Shown: positions 43,232 to 51,739 of the stretch, piece after piece
Layout of the letters: each line of letters begins with the position of its first letter
Position numbering within the stretch: the first letter of the stretch is position 1
Source: DASQHW01 sp038238245
Lineage (GTDB): Bacteria; Actinomycetota; Acidimicrobiia; IMCC26256; PALSA-610
DNA: 64,000 bases
Direction: 5' to 3'
Assembly (NCBI GenBank): GCA_038238245.1
Contig: JBBRXX010000017.1
Location: 26,063-90,062, forward strand
Notes under the pieces: model-generated
What the model saw: the letters and a program-made list of their open reading frames with translations, nothing else
Database searches by the model: none
Told to the model about the DNA's origin: nothing
Program-made: the position numbers and the translations under genes

Positions 43232-44487
43232 GCGTTCCGGAGCTGGTCGACCCCGAGTTCTGGCGGCAGCCGCTCGAGGATCGGATGGCCCGCTTCGCCG
43301 AGCTCCGCGAGGTCGGCGCATTCCTCCCGGCCACGTTCGACAGTCCGCTGATGAACTTCAAGGAGTCGTTCCTGGTCACGACTCGCTACGCGGAGCTCGT
43401 GGAGATCAGCCGCCGGCCCGAGGACTTCTGTTCGGGCCGGGGCGCGGTCTCGATCCCCGATCTGCCGGCCGAGGCGATGGAATTCTTCGGTTCGTTCATA
43501 AACATGGACGACCCGCGGCACGCGCGCCAACGCGGGATCGTGTCCCGATCGTTCACACCGCGGCAGCTCGAAGCGGTGCTCGCGTCGGTGGAGACGATCT
43601 GTGCCGAGGTGATCGACGGTCTGTGCGAGCAGGGCGAAGTCGACCTCGTGCAAGCGTTCTCTCAGCCGTTCCCGCTGCTCGTCATCTGCGACATGATGGG
43701 CATCCCGCGCAGCGAGTTCCGCACTGTCCTCGACGCGACGAACGTCATCCTCGGCGCTGGTGATCCCGACATGCTCGGGGGGCGTGATCCGATGTCGGCG
43801 CTCTTCGAGGCCGGGATGCAGCTCGCGTCGCTGATGAACGAGCTCGCTGAGGAGCGCCGCAGGGAACCGCGCGACGACCTGACATCAGCGCTGGTGAATG
43901 CCGACGGCGACGACGACATGTTGGCGCCGCACGAGATCGCTCCGTTCTTCATCCTGCTCGCAGTAGCCGGCAACGACACGACCCGGACCGCGATCAGCCG
44001 CGGGATGGACCTGCTCGCGCAAAATCCGCACGAACGAGACCGGTGGCAGCACGACCTCGAGGCGGTGACGCAGACCGCAGTCGAAGAGATCGTGCGCGTC
44101 GCGTCACCGGTGACGTTCATGCGACGCACCGCGACGAAGTCGACCACCGTGTCGGGACACGAGTTCGCAGAGGGCGACAAGGTCGTGCTGCTCTACGGCG
44201 TCGCAAATCGCGACCCACGCGTGTTCCGTGATCCCGAACGCTTCGACGTGCTGCGCAACCCCAACCCGCACGTCGGCTTCGGCGGTCCGGGGCCGCACTT
44301 CTGTCTCGGCGCGCACCTGGCACGACGCGAACTCGCAGTGGCGTTCCGGCAACTGTTCACGCGCCTCCCTGACCTCGAGGTCACCGCGGCACCGACACCG
44401 CTCGAATCGATGGGCATCCCGCTCGTCGGTGGGATCAAGCACCTCCCGGTGCGCTTCACCCCCACAGCCGCCCGTCAGCACATCTGA
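43228..44487 (+). CDS. Cytochrome P450
   Basis: A 419-residue bacterial class I P450. The I-helix oxygen motif is VAGNDTTRTAISR near residue 250, the K-helix is AVEEIVRVASPVTFMRR (ExxR), and the haem thiolate loop is FGGPGPHFCLGAHLARRE near residue 350, where Cys is the iron ligand. Redox partners are not in the window. GTG at 43228 overlaps the preceding regulator stop. The substrate is unknown; the sequence resembles CYP families acting on steroids or fatty acids in actinobacteria (tentative). Confidence 0.93.
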   Translation: MSVPELVDPEFWRQPLEDRMARFAELREVGAFLPATFDSPLMNFKESFLVTTRYAELVEISRRPEDFCSGRGAVSIPDLPAEAMEFFGSFINMDDPRHARQRGIVSRSFTPRQLEAVLASVETICAEVIDGLCEQGEVDLVQAFSQPFPLLVICDMMGIPRSEFRTVLDATNVILGAGDPDMLGGRDPMSALFEAGMQLASLMNELAEERRREPRDDLTSALVNADGDDDMLAPHEIAPFFILLAVAGNDTTRTAISRGMDLLAQNPHERDRWQHDLEAVTQTAVEEIVRVASPVTFMRRTATKSTTVSGHEFAEGDKVVLLYGVANRDPRVFRDPERFDVLRNPNPHVGFGGPGPHFCLGAHLARRELAVAFRQLFTRLPDLEVTAAPTPLESMGIPLVGGIKHLPVRFTPTAARQHI

Positions 44488-44522
44488 CACAACGCGGTCG
44501 CTCATTGCCGAACGTATCGGCG

Positions 44523-46153
44523 CTACTCGGCGGCGCCGGCGGGGACCACGCCACCGAAGAGAAAGCCCTGCGCAAAGTCGCACCCTGCGTCGATCATCGC
44601 CTCCTCCTCGACTTCGGTCTCGACACCAACGGCGATGACCGACAGCCCGAGTGCATGTGCGAGCGCAACCATCGCGGCAACGACCCGCTTCGCCGCGGGA
44701 TCGCGAGACGCCGACGCGACGAGGTGGCGCCGCCAGTCGCAGCTGCTCGAATGCGTGGTCGACGATCTCGTTCACATCGCATTCGCCGTGCACCTCGCTC
44801 AAGACCGCGCGGATGCCGACGTCGCGTAGCGATCGCATCGTGCTCTTGATGTCGTGCGAGCCGCTCGCGACAAGCGGATGTGCGATCTCGACGCAGATGT
44901 CTGACGGCGAGAGCGCGAGGTCCTCGGCGATTTCACGGAGATAGTTGTCGAGGCGTGGATCGCGATCAGGCGGCGTGAAAGATGGCCGTACGCGCGCACC
45001 GTGGAACCGCGACGCGCGAGCCGCGCCGCGACCGCGGCCGTGCGGCGGAGCACCGCGAGGTCGACGACCGGAGCCATCGGCGTGTTGATGACGAGGTCAA
45101 TGAACGATGCCGCCTCACGCAGTTCACCTGACTCGTGCTGCCAGCGCGCGAGGCCCTGAAAACCATGCAGTTCGCCGGTGCGGAGATTGACGATCCGTTG
45201 CACGTGGGGCCTGATCAGACCGTGGCTGACGGCGACTGCGAACTCGTCCGCAAGCGTCGTCACGCGCACCTCGGCTCCGTCGTCGAACAGGACGACGTGA
45301 CCGCCTCCCATCGCCTTGGCGCGTCGGGTCGCGGCGTCTGCAGCCCGAACCAACTCGTCCGGCCGATTGCCGGCCGTGCCCAGGGCGACGCCGAAGCTCG
45401 CAGAAATTGCGAGCTCGCCGGAAGCGGTCTCGAACGAGCCGCGGCACACGGTCTCGTGCAGGCGGTCCACGACCGCCAGTGCTGTATCCGTGTCGTCGAC
45501 GCCTTCGAGTAGCACCACGAATTCGTCTCCGCCAACCCGCGCAACCGTGTCGGGCTCGCGCACCACGCGCGACATCCGCCCTGCGAGCGCGCGAAGCACG
45601 TCGTCGCCGACCGTACGACCGAACGATTCGTTGACTCCTCTGAACCCGTCGATGTCGACGTGGATCAGCGCGATGCGCTGATTGTCGCGGCCCGCGCGCG
45701 CCAGCGCGACGCGTACCCGGTCATCAAGAAGCGAGCGTTGCGGAAGGCTGGTGAGATCGTCGCGCCCGAGCGGCGCCGACACATCGGTTTCAGCCGCCGC
45801 CTGCAGCTCGCGGCCATGCGTGACAAGGCCGGTGATCTCGCCACCCGGCCCGACGGTCCCGACGACGGTCAACTCCATCGCGACCTCGTCGCCCGCGGTC
45901 GTGCGCAGCGGCACCTCGCCGTGCCACGTCCCGTGCAGCAAGAGCAGTAGAGGACGAAGGCGCGAGCCGGGAAAAGGTCGGCGGTGCTCAACTCGGACGC
46001 CTCACCGATGCCGAGCCTTTTCCGTGCCGCTTCGTTCAGGTAGACGACGCGACTCCGATCGTCGACCACGCCGACGAGATCCGAAGTCCGGTCCATGTAC
46101 GCGAGCAACTGCGCCGCGAGGTGGGCCCGGTCGCCGCGTGAGTCGTATTGCAC
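44523..46153 (-). pseudogene. PAS-GGDEF-EAL protein broken by at least three frameshifts
   Basis: Pieces in successive minus-strand frames form one protein: a PAS domain (GTG at 46153; LLAYMDRTSDLVGVVDDRSR), a shift near 45950, then HGTWHGEVPLRTTAGDEV, a GGDEF domain with intact VARVGGDEFVVLLEG, and an EAL domain starting FQGLARWQHESGELREA. A second shift near 44980 leads to LDNYLREIAEDLALS and GIRAVLSEVHGECDVNEIVD, and a third near 44730 leads to ALAHALGLSVIAVGVETEVE and a stop at 44523. The EAL signature is degenerate (FQGLARW instead of EALLRW), so phosphodiesterase activity was probably already lost. Confidence 0.82.
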
Positions 46154-46320
46154 GGCTCTCGCCGGCTGTTGCGGTGTGGGACACAGAGTGTCGCCGACCG
46201 GGTCCCGCCACGCCAGGCTCCGGGTACGGAAAATCCCGTTTCGGCCAGGGCACGCACCGATGAGTCATCGCGCCGCGCGTCGTCATATTCCGGAGGTTGA
46301 CTCGGACAAGGGAGTGACAA

Positions 46321-46833
46321 ATGGCGACAGCCGAACCACGGGCCGAGCTCGACGCTCGCTTCAGCGCACCCGACGCGAAGGCGACAGCGTGGGAACACGT
46401 CCGCGCGCTGCTCGAGGTCGCGGAGCTGTTCTGGATCTCGACCGTCCGCGCCGACGGCCGCCCACACGTCACACCACTTCCCGCGGTGTGGACCGACGAC
46501 GCGCTCCACTTCTGCACGGGCGCCGACGAGCAGAAGGGCGTCAACCTCGCCCGCAACGCGCACTGCACGCTCACGACCGGCACCAACGCCTGGAAGGACG
46601 GACTCGACGTCGTGGTCGAGGGCCGCGCCGAACGCGTCGTCGGCGACACCGACCTCCGACGTCTCGCCGACCTGTGGTCCTCGAAGTACCACGGCGACTG
46701 GCAGTACGAGGTCCGCAACGGCGCGTTCCACCACGAGGCCGGCGAAGCGCTCGTGTTCCGCGTCGCGCCAACGAAGGTCCTCGCCTTCGCGAAGGGCGAC
46801 TTCGCGCAGACCAGGTTCCGGTTCCGCCGATGA
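46321..46833 (+). CDS. Pyridoxamine 5'-phosphate oxidase-like (PPOX/F420-type) protein
   Basis: A 170-residue split-barrel flavin or F420-binding protein. LFWISTVRADGRPHVTPLPA and VWTDDALHFCTGADEQKGVN are typical of PPOX-class proteins, followed by VVVEGRAERV and KVLAFAKGDFAQTRFRF at the end. Family members reduce diverse compounds using FMN or F420H2; the cofactor is unproven. ATG at 46321 follows AAGGGAG. A hairpin terminator lies downstream. Confidence 0.84.
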   Translation: MATAEPRAELDARFSAPDAKATAWEHVRALLEVAELFWISTVRADGRPHVTPLPAVWTDDALHFCTGADEQKGVNLARNAHCTLTTGTNAWKDGLDVVVEGRAERVVGDTDLRRLADLWSSKYHGDWQYEVRNGAFHHEAGEALVFRVAPTKVLAFAKGDFAQTRFRFRR

Positions 46834-46939
46834 CGTCAGCACCATTCGGGCGGTGAGTGAAACGGCGGGTGGGAGTGCACCGGCCGTAACCCGCTCGCGG
46901 TGCGAGGAGCCGGTTCACGACGAACAAGCGTGCTGCGCC

Positions 46940-46986
46940 AACTTGCGTGGCTCACGGCCCGCATAGGGCCGTCTCTCACGCAAGTT
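46940..46986. terminator. Bidirectional terminator hairpin
   Basis: Outer arms AACTTGCGTG / CACGCAAGTT (10 bp) and inner arms CGGCCC / GGGCCG (6 bp) form a long stem in the gap between the PPOX gene and the convergent aldehyde dehydrogenase gene, whose stop lies 3 bp further on. Confidence 0.72.
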
Positions 46987-46988
46987 CG

Positions 46989-48416
46989 TCAGCTGGCGTT
47001 GTGGCCCAGGATGGCTTTGGTCTCGAGGTATTCCTCGAAGCCGAGCGGACCCCACTCGCGGCCGTTGCCTGATTGGCGGTAGCCGCCGAAGGGCGCGTTG
47101 AAGTCCGGACCGGCACCGTTGACGTGCACGTTGCCGCTGCGGATGCGGCGGGCCATCGCATTAGCGCGATCGCTGCCCCCGGAGATGTAGCCCGCGAGGC
47201 CGTAGAGCGTGTCGTTCGCGATGCGAACGGCATCATCGTCGTCCTCGTAGCCGATCATCACCAACACCGGACCGAAGATCTCCTCACGGGCAATGGTCAT
47301 GTCGTTCGACACGTGTGAGAACACCGTCGGCTGCACGTAGTAGCCCGTCTCGAGCCCTTCGGGCTTCCCGGGACCGCCGATCTCAAGCTTGGCGCCCTCG
47401 CCGATGCCCTTCTCGATGAGCTGCTGGATGCGGCCGTACTGCGTGGCCGAAACAACGGGCCCGATGTTGCTGCTTGGCTCGCGGGGATCTCCGACCACCA
47501 CATTCTTGGCCGCGGCGGCCGCGATCGCCGCGGCCTCGTCCATCCGCGCCGCGGGAACGAGCATGCGAGTCGGCGCGTTGCAGGACTGACCCGAGTTCGT
47601 GCACATCCCGGTCATGTCGCGCGAGATCACGGCCTCGAAGTCGGCGTCGTCGAGGATGATGTTGGCCGACTTGCCGCCCAGCTCCTGCGCGACGCGCTTC
47701 ACCGACGGCGCCGCGGCGCGGGCAACTTCGATGCCGGCGCGGGTGGAACCGGTGAACGACAACATGTCGACGTCCGGATGTGCAGCGAGCGGTGCGCCGA
47801 CGCTGACGCCGTCGCCGTTGACCAGGTTGAACACACCCGGCGGCACACCGGCATCGTGCAGGATCTCCGCGAACACGATCGCGTTCAGCGGCGCCACTTC
47901 GGATGGCTTGAGCACCATCGTGCAGCCCGCCGCGATCGCGGGCGCCACCTTGCAGGCGATCTGGTTCAGTGGCCAGTTCCAAGGTGTGATCATTCCGCAC
48001 ACACCGACGGGCTCACGAACAAGCAGCGTGGTTCCCATCGGCCGCTCGAATTCGAAGTCGGCGAGCACGCCACGAGCGGTCGCCAGGTGACCAAGGCCGG
48101 CGGCAGCCTGCGCCGCCTTCGCCAACCACAAGGGTGCTCCGACTTCCTGGCTGATGATGTCGGCGAGCTCCTCGAGGCGACCGGCGTAGGCCGCAATGAT
48201 GCTGTCGAGCAGTGCCAGGCGCTCCTCCCGGGTCGTCAGCGAGAACGTCTCGAAGGCGGCCTTCGCCGCAGCCACCGCGGCATCGACGTCGTCGGCGCCA
48301 CCCATCGCAATCGTCGCGATCGGCTCCTCCGTTGCCGGATTGATCACGTCGAGCGTCTCGCTCGTCAGGGGCGCGACCCAACAACCATCGATATAGAACT
48401 GCATCGCGTGATCCAC
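46989..48416 (-). CDS. NAD(P)-dependent aldehyde dehydrogenase
   Basis: A 475-residue aldehyde dehydrogenase. Motifs in order are ITPWNWPLNQIACKVAPA, MLSFTGSTRAG, the general base in QELGGKSANI, the nucleophile in NSGQSCNAPTR (Cys near residue 285) and EEIFGPVLVMIGYE. The group oxidises short or aromatic aldehydes. GTG at 48416 is chosen since GGGAGAG lies at suitable distance; ATG at 48404 would trim four residues. No adjacent dehydrogenase or transporter indicates the pathway. Confidence 0.92.
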   Translation of the reverse strand: MDHAMQFYIDGCWVAPLTSETLDVINPATEEPIATIAMGGADDVDAAVAAAKAAFETFSLTTREERLALLDSIIAAYAGRLEELADIISQEVGAPLWLAKAAQAAAGLGHLATARGVLADFEFERPMGTTLLVREPVGVCGMITPWNWPLNQIACKVAPAIAAGCTMVLKPSEVAPLNAIVFAEILHDAGVPPGVFNLVNGDGVSVGAPLAAHPDVDMLSFTGSTRAGIEVARAAAPSVKRVAQELGGKSANIILDDADFEAVISRDMTGMCTNSGQSCNAPTRMLVPAARMDEAAAIAAAAAKNVVVGDPREPSSNIGPVVSATQYGRIQQLIEKGIGEGAKLEIGGPGKPEGLETGYYVQPTVFSHVSNDMTIAREEIFGPVLVMIGYEDDDDAVRIANDTLYGLAGYISGGSDRANAMARRIRSGNVHVNGAGPDFNAPFGGYRQSGNGREWGPLGFEEYLETKAILGHNAS

Positions 48417-48579
48417 GGTCTCTCCCTTTGCACAGGCGGTGCCCGACCTCTTCTTCGTGCCGGGAGTCGAAGGGTAGCTCTCCATGTGCGGACACGACTC
48501 CCGGCCGAGAACCCGCGGCTCTACGTCGACACGGTGCTCGATTGGGCAAAGACCCTGAACCCGTGACGGTCCGGACCCG

Positions 48580-49389
48580 TCACGCGCGCGCGGCGCGCAC
48601 CAAAAGCCGGTGCGGGCTCGGCGGATCCGCGTCGGCCCCGTCGGACGTGCTGAGCACGGTCCAACCGGCGTCGGCGACCCACTGCAGCGCGACATCGCGC
48701 GGCGGCACCGTGAGGACGGGCTCGCCCTGTTCGGCGAGTGCGCGCCGACGTTCGTCGTCGCCGGACCGGGGATCGCCATCGCGCGTCGAGATGCTCACCG
48801 CGAGCTCGCTGCCGGACGTTGCGAGTTGCGCGGGAACGCGTAGCAGCTCGTGGAACCAGTGCTCAGGCAGGTAGCGCAGCACGCCCTCGCAGAGGAACTG
48901 CGTCGGCTGCGCCGGATCGTGACCCGCCGCACCGAGCGCGGCGAGCCCCGGTTCGGTGAAGTCGGCGGCGACGAAGGTGATGCCGTCGACCGACGCACCA
49001 ACCTGATCGAGGCGCGCCCGCTTGTCGGCTTGTGTCGCGGGATGATCGACTTCGAAGAAGCGGACCCCGGGAGTGCGGAAGCGCAACGCGCGCGCGTCGT
49101 AGCCCGCGCCGAGGATGACGATGTGGTGCACGCCGTGATCGAGCGCGTGCACCACCGCCTCGTCGAAGAAGCGGGTGCGCAGCACGAGGAAGCGGAGGAA
49201 ACCGTCGTCCCCGCGCGCGGCCGCTGAATTCCGTCGTCGCTGCAGCGCTTCGATGTCGATTCCCTCGGCGAGTGAGTCGGCGAGCCGCCGTTCCGCGGAG
49301 GGGTCACCGGTGGGTGACGACGGCCGGTCGTACGACGCCCGCGCCAGCGCAACTCCGCGCGCAGTGAGCGACGGGACACCTGACTCCAT
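48580..49389 (-). CDS. SAM-dependent methyltransferase, LCMT/TIGR00027 type
   Basis: A 269-residue methyltransferase of the leucine carboxyl methyltransferase-like family common in actinobacteria. The SAM region is HHIVILGAGYDARALRF with the FFEVDHPATQADKRARL loop, both diagnostic, followed by FLCEGVLRYLPEHWFHELL. The ATG at 49389 gives the usual N-terminus. It lies 57 bp downstream of msrA on the same strand. The substrate is unknown. Confidence 0.87.
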   Translation of the reverse strand: MESGVPSLTARGVALARASYDRPSSPTGDPSAERRLADSLAEGIDIEALQRRRNSAAARGDDGFLRFLVLRTRFFDEAVVHALDHGVHHIVILGAGYDARALRFRTPGVRFFEVDHPATQADKRARLDQVGASVDGITFVAADFTEPGLAALGAAGHDPAQPTQFLCEGVLRYLPEHWFHELLRVPAQLATSGSELAVSISTRDGDPRSGDDERRRALAEQGEPVLTVPPRDVALQWVADAGWTVLSTSDGADADPPSPHRLLVRAARA

Positions 49390-49446
49390 CGAACCATCCC
49401 ACCACAGCAGCGGCGGTACGGGTTGTCAGAGGATCGGCGGGTGCAG

Positions 49447-49965
49447 CTACGCGACGGCGTCGCTTCGTCGGGGCAACACCCAGCCCGGGCGCGGGAAGTG
49501 ACACGTGTAGCCGTTGGGATAGTGCTCCAGGTAGTCCTGGTGCTCCGGTTCGGCTTCCCAGAAGGGCCCGGCCGGGCTGACTTCGGTGACCACCTTGCCC
49601 GGCCAGAGCCGCGATGCCTCGACGTCCGCGATGGTGTCCTCGGCAACACGGCGCTGAGTGTCATCGAGGTAGAAGATGGCCGAGCGGTAGCTCGTGCCCA
49701 TGTCATTGCCTTGGCGGTTGCGCGTCGTGGGGTCATGGATCTGGAAGAAGAACTCGAGCATGTCGCGATAGGACGTCTTCTCGGGGTCGAAGGTGATCTC
49801 GATCGCCTCGGCGTGTGTCCCGTGGTTGCGATAGGTGGCGTTGGGCACGTCGCCGCCGGTGTAGCCGACTCGCGTGGAAAGGACGCCTGGGCGCTTGCGG
49901 ATCAGGTCCTGCATGCCCCAAAAGCAACCACCGGCCAGGATCGCCGTTTCGGTACGTTCGCTCAT
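49447..49965 (-). CDS. msrA: Peptide-methionine (S)-S-oxide reductase MsrA
   Basis: A 172-residue MsrA that repairs methionine-S-sulfoxide in proteins. The catalytic GGCFWGMQD motif places Cys at residue 14; VLSTRVGYTGGDVPNATY and GNDMGTSYRSAIFYLDD match the family. ATG at 49965 overlaps the stop of an msrB remnant (ATGA). The C-terminal resolving cysteine may be the one in GYTCHFPRP. Confidence 0.93.
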   Translation of the reverse strand: MSERTETAILAGGCFWGMQDLIRKRPGVLSTRVGYTGGDVPNATYRNHGTHAEAIEITFDPEKTSYRDMLEFFFQIHDPTTRNRQGNDMGTSYRSAIFYLDDTQRRVAEDTIADVEASRLWPGKVVTEVSPAGPFWEAEPEHQDYLEHYPNGYTCHFPRPGWVLPRRSDAVA

Positions 49966-50096
49966 CGGGCTACCTCCGCTGCGTCCTTGGATCTGTCGAA
50001 AAGCTTCTTGTACGGCCCATAGCCCTCGGCCTCGAGATCTTCATAGGGCATGAAGCGCAGAGCAGCCGAGTTGCAATACCGCAAGCCACCGCCACA
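49962..50096 (-). pseudogene. msrB remnant (3' end only)
   Basis: A 44-codon frame ending at 49962 reads CGGGLRYCNSAALRFMPYED then LEAEGYGPYKKLFDRSKDAA, clearly the C-terminal end of methionine-R-sulfoxide reductase MsrB, with its active-site RYC-x-NSA strand shortened by one residue. No ATG and no upstream MsrB sequence are present. The stop overlaps the msrA start in ATGA, as in an original msrB-msrA operon. Similarity ends about 20 bp before a 9-bp hairpin (50116-50138), possibly the deletion junction. Confidence 0.65.
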
Positions 50097-50115
50097 CAGC
50101 CTATGCAGCAACGAC

Positions 50116-50138
50116 GCCCCGTGCCCTCAGCACGGGGC
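50116..50138. terminator. Hairpin adjacent to the msrB remnant
   Basis: Perfect 9-bp arms GCCCCGTGC / GCACGGGGC with a 5-base loop. It lies upstream of the msrB remnant and could terminate the uracil-DNA glycosylase transcript or mark the truncation point. No T-run follows. Confidence 0.45.
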
Positions 50139-50281
50139 AACGCCGCGTCGGACATGATCTGCGAGCAAACACCTGGGTAAGAGCCTTGGTGAATTTGCAG
50201 GTACGAACCTCAGGCACTCAGACCGGCTCAACGGCGGTGCTGGTTTGTGTCGTCGAGCCGACCCAGATCTCCCGTGACCGT

Positions 50282-50875
50282 TCAGCTGTCCAAACGGTTG
50301 GTGATCAGCTGCAGGTCGCGGACGAAGCCGGCGTACTCCTCGTCGCGACGGTCTTGCGCGCGCAGGATCGACGACGGATGGATCGTCGCGAGCGCGTTGA
50401 CGCCGCGGTCGAGCTCGAACCACCGGCCTCGTTCCTTGGTGACGCGGAACTGCGACCCGAGCACCGCCTGGGCCGCAGTCGCACCGAGCAGACCCAATAC
50501 TCGGGGTTGCACCACCTCGAGCTCGCGCTGCCACCACTGGTTGCACGCCGCGATCTCCGCTTGATTCGGCTTCTTGTGGAGCCGGACCTTGCCGCCACGC
50601 GCCGGCACCCACTTGAAGTGCTTCACCGCGTTGGTGACATACACGAGCGTGCGGTCGATACCGGCGTCCACCAGCGCATCGTCGAGAATCTTGCCCGCCG
50701 GCCCCACGAACGGGTGTCCGGCCTTGTCTTCCTTGTCGCCCGGGACCTCGCCCATCAGCATCAGCGGTGCAGATTCCGATCCCTCGCCGAAGACCATCTG
50801 GGTCGCGTGTTTGTACAGGTCGCACGCCGTGCAACGCGAGGCCTCCTCGCGCAGCTTCTCGAGCGCCGTACTCAC
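50282..50875 (-). CDS. UdgX-type uracil-DNA glycosylase (family 4/5-like)
   Basis: A 197-residue iron-sulfur uracil-DNA glycosylase. The motif GEVPGDKEDKAGHPFVGPAGK resembles family 4, and the UdgX-type insertion follows as KHFKWVPARGGKVRLHKKPN, where the histidine is the one that forms a covalent link with the abasic sugar in UdgX. Cysteines CTACDLY and CNQWW are candidate cluster ligands. In the known enzyme the loop is KRRIH; here it is KVRLH. GTG at 50875 is chosen; no better start is seen upstream. Confidence 0.82.
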   Translation of the reverse strand: MSTALEKLREEASRCTACDLYKHATQMVFGEGSESAPLMLMGEVPGDKEDKAGHPFVGPAGKILDDALVDAGIDRTLVYVTNAVKHFKWVPARGGKVRLHKKPNQAEIAACNQWWQRELEVVQPRVLGLLGATAAQAVLGSQFRVTKERGRWFELDRGVNALATIHPSSILRAQDRRDEEYAGFVRDLQLITNRLDS

Positions 50876-50984
50876 ACGATCGCAATACCCCGCGAACGCG
50901 AGCGTCCAACGCTCGCCGCCACCCGCCGTATGCGCGTTTTCGAACAACGGAGACCGGGTAGCCCTGCGCGGAAGAGGAAGGAGT

Positions 50985-51215
50985 ATGGAAGTGCCCAACA
51001 AGCGAGCGAACGTGAAGAACGAAAAGCAATACGAAGCGCTCAAGGACAAGGGGATGTCGAAGCAACGAGCGGCGAAGATCGCGAACTCGCCCAAGGCATC
51101 GAGCCACGGCGGCAAGACGTCGGGGAGCAGCGGGAACTCGAAACAGGGCGGCACAACCGCGCAGCACAAGGCGGCGGGGCGCAAAGGCGGCAAGGCCGCC
51201 GCCAAGAAACGTTGA
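50985..51215 (+). CDS. Small basic DUF7218-like protein
   Basis: A 76-residue Lys/Ser/Gly-rich protein beginning MEVPNKRANVKNEKQYEALK with KDKGMSKQRAAKIANSPKAS, the pattern of small plasmid-stabilisation-like DUF7218 proteins, and ending in an AAGRKGGKAAAKKR tail that may bind nucleic acid. ATG at 50985 follows AGGAAGGAG. Its stop overlaps the TTG start of the CinA gene (TTGA). It diverges from the glycosylase gene. Confidence 0.68.
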   Translation: MEVPNKRANVKNEKQYEALKDKGMSKQRAAKIANSPKASSHGGKTSGSSGNSKQGGTTAQHKAAGRKGGKAAAKKR

Positions 51216-51718
51216 ACCCGTGCCCGACTGACTCCGGCGAAGCGCCCGCGCACGAGTTCGCATCGCTCGTCGAGCAACAACGAAGAACGGTTGCCGTCGC
51301 CGAGTCGGTGACGGGCGGTGGCCTCGCACTCGCGCTTGTGACGGTTCCCGGTTCCGGAACCTGGTTCAAGGGCGGCGTCGTGGCGTACGACTCGGCGGTC
51401 AAATACGAACTGCTCGGTGTCACTCCCGGCCCGGTCATCTGTGCGTCGGCTGCCACTGAGATGGCAACGGGAGTCGCGCGTCTACTGCACGCGGATGTGG
51501 GTGTGGCGACGACAGGTTGCAGCGGTCCGGAGCCGATGGAAGGGCAACCGATCGGCACCTTGTGGGTCGGGGTGTCTATCGACGGGCGTCTTCACGCGAG
51601 CAAGCATCATCTCGTCGATGAGGATGCCGACGAAATACGCGCCGCCGCGACCGCAGTCGCGCTCGCCGACGCCTGCGTGTTCCTTCGCTCGGCGACGCAT
51701 GCTCGCGCGCCCGATTAG
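51212..51718 (+). CDS. cinA: CinA C-terminal-type NMN deamidase-like protein
   Basis: A 168-residue CinA-family domain, which in characterised cases deamidates nicotinamide mononucleotide (PncC). TVAVAESVTGGGLALALVTV, WFKGGVVAYDSAVKYELLGV and VATTGCSGPEPMEGQPIGTL contain the conserved active-site regions. The N-terminal MoaB-like half of full CinA is absent, which is usual for PncC. The start is TTG at 51212, overlapping the previous stop by 4 bp; a TTG start is less secure than ATG. Confidence 0.83.
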   Translation: MNPCPTDSGEAPAHEFASLVEQQRRTVAVAESVTGGGLALALVTVPGSGTWFKGGVVAYDSAVKYELLGVTPGPVICASAATEMATGVARLLHADVGVATTGCSGPEPMEGQPIGTLWVGVSIDGRLHASKHHLVDEDADEIRAAATAVALADACVFLRSATHARAPD

Positions 51719-51739
51719 GCATCCTCCACCTTCGGGCGA

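Noticed and set aside
50140..50281. Intergenic sequence upstream of the msrB remnant
   Set aside because: Checked for a further MsrB fragment, tRNA or attachment site; none seen.
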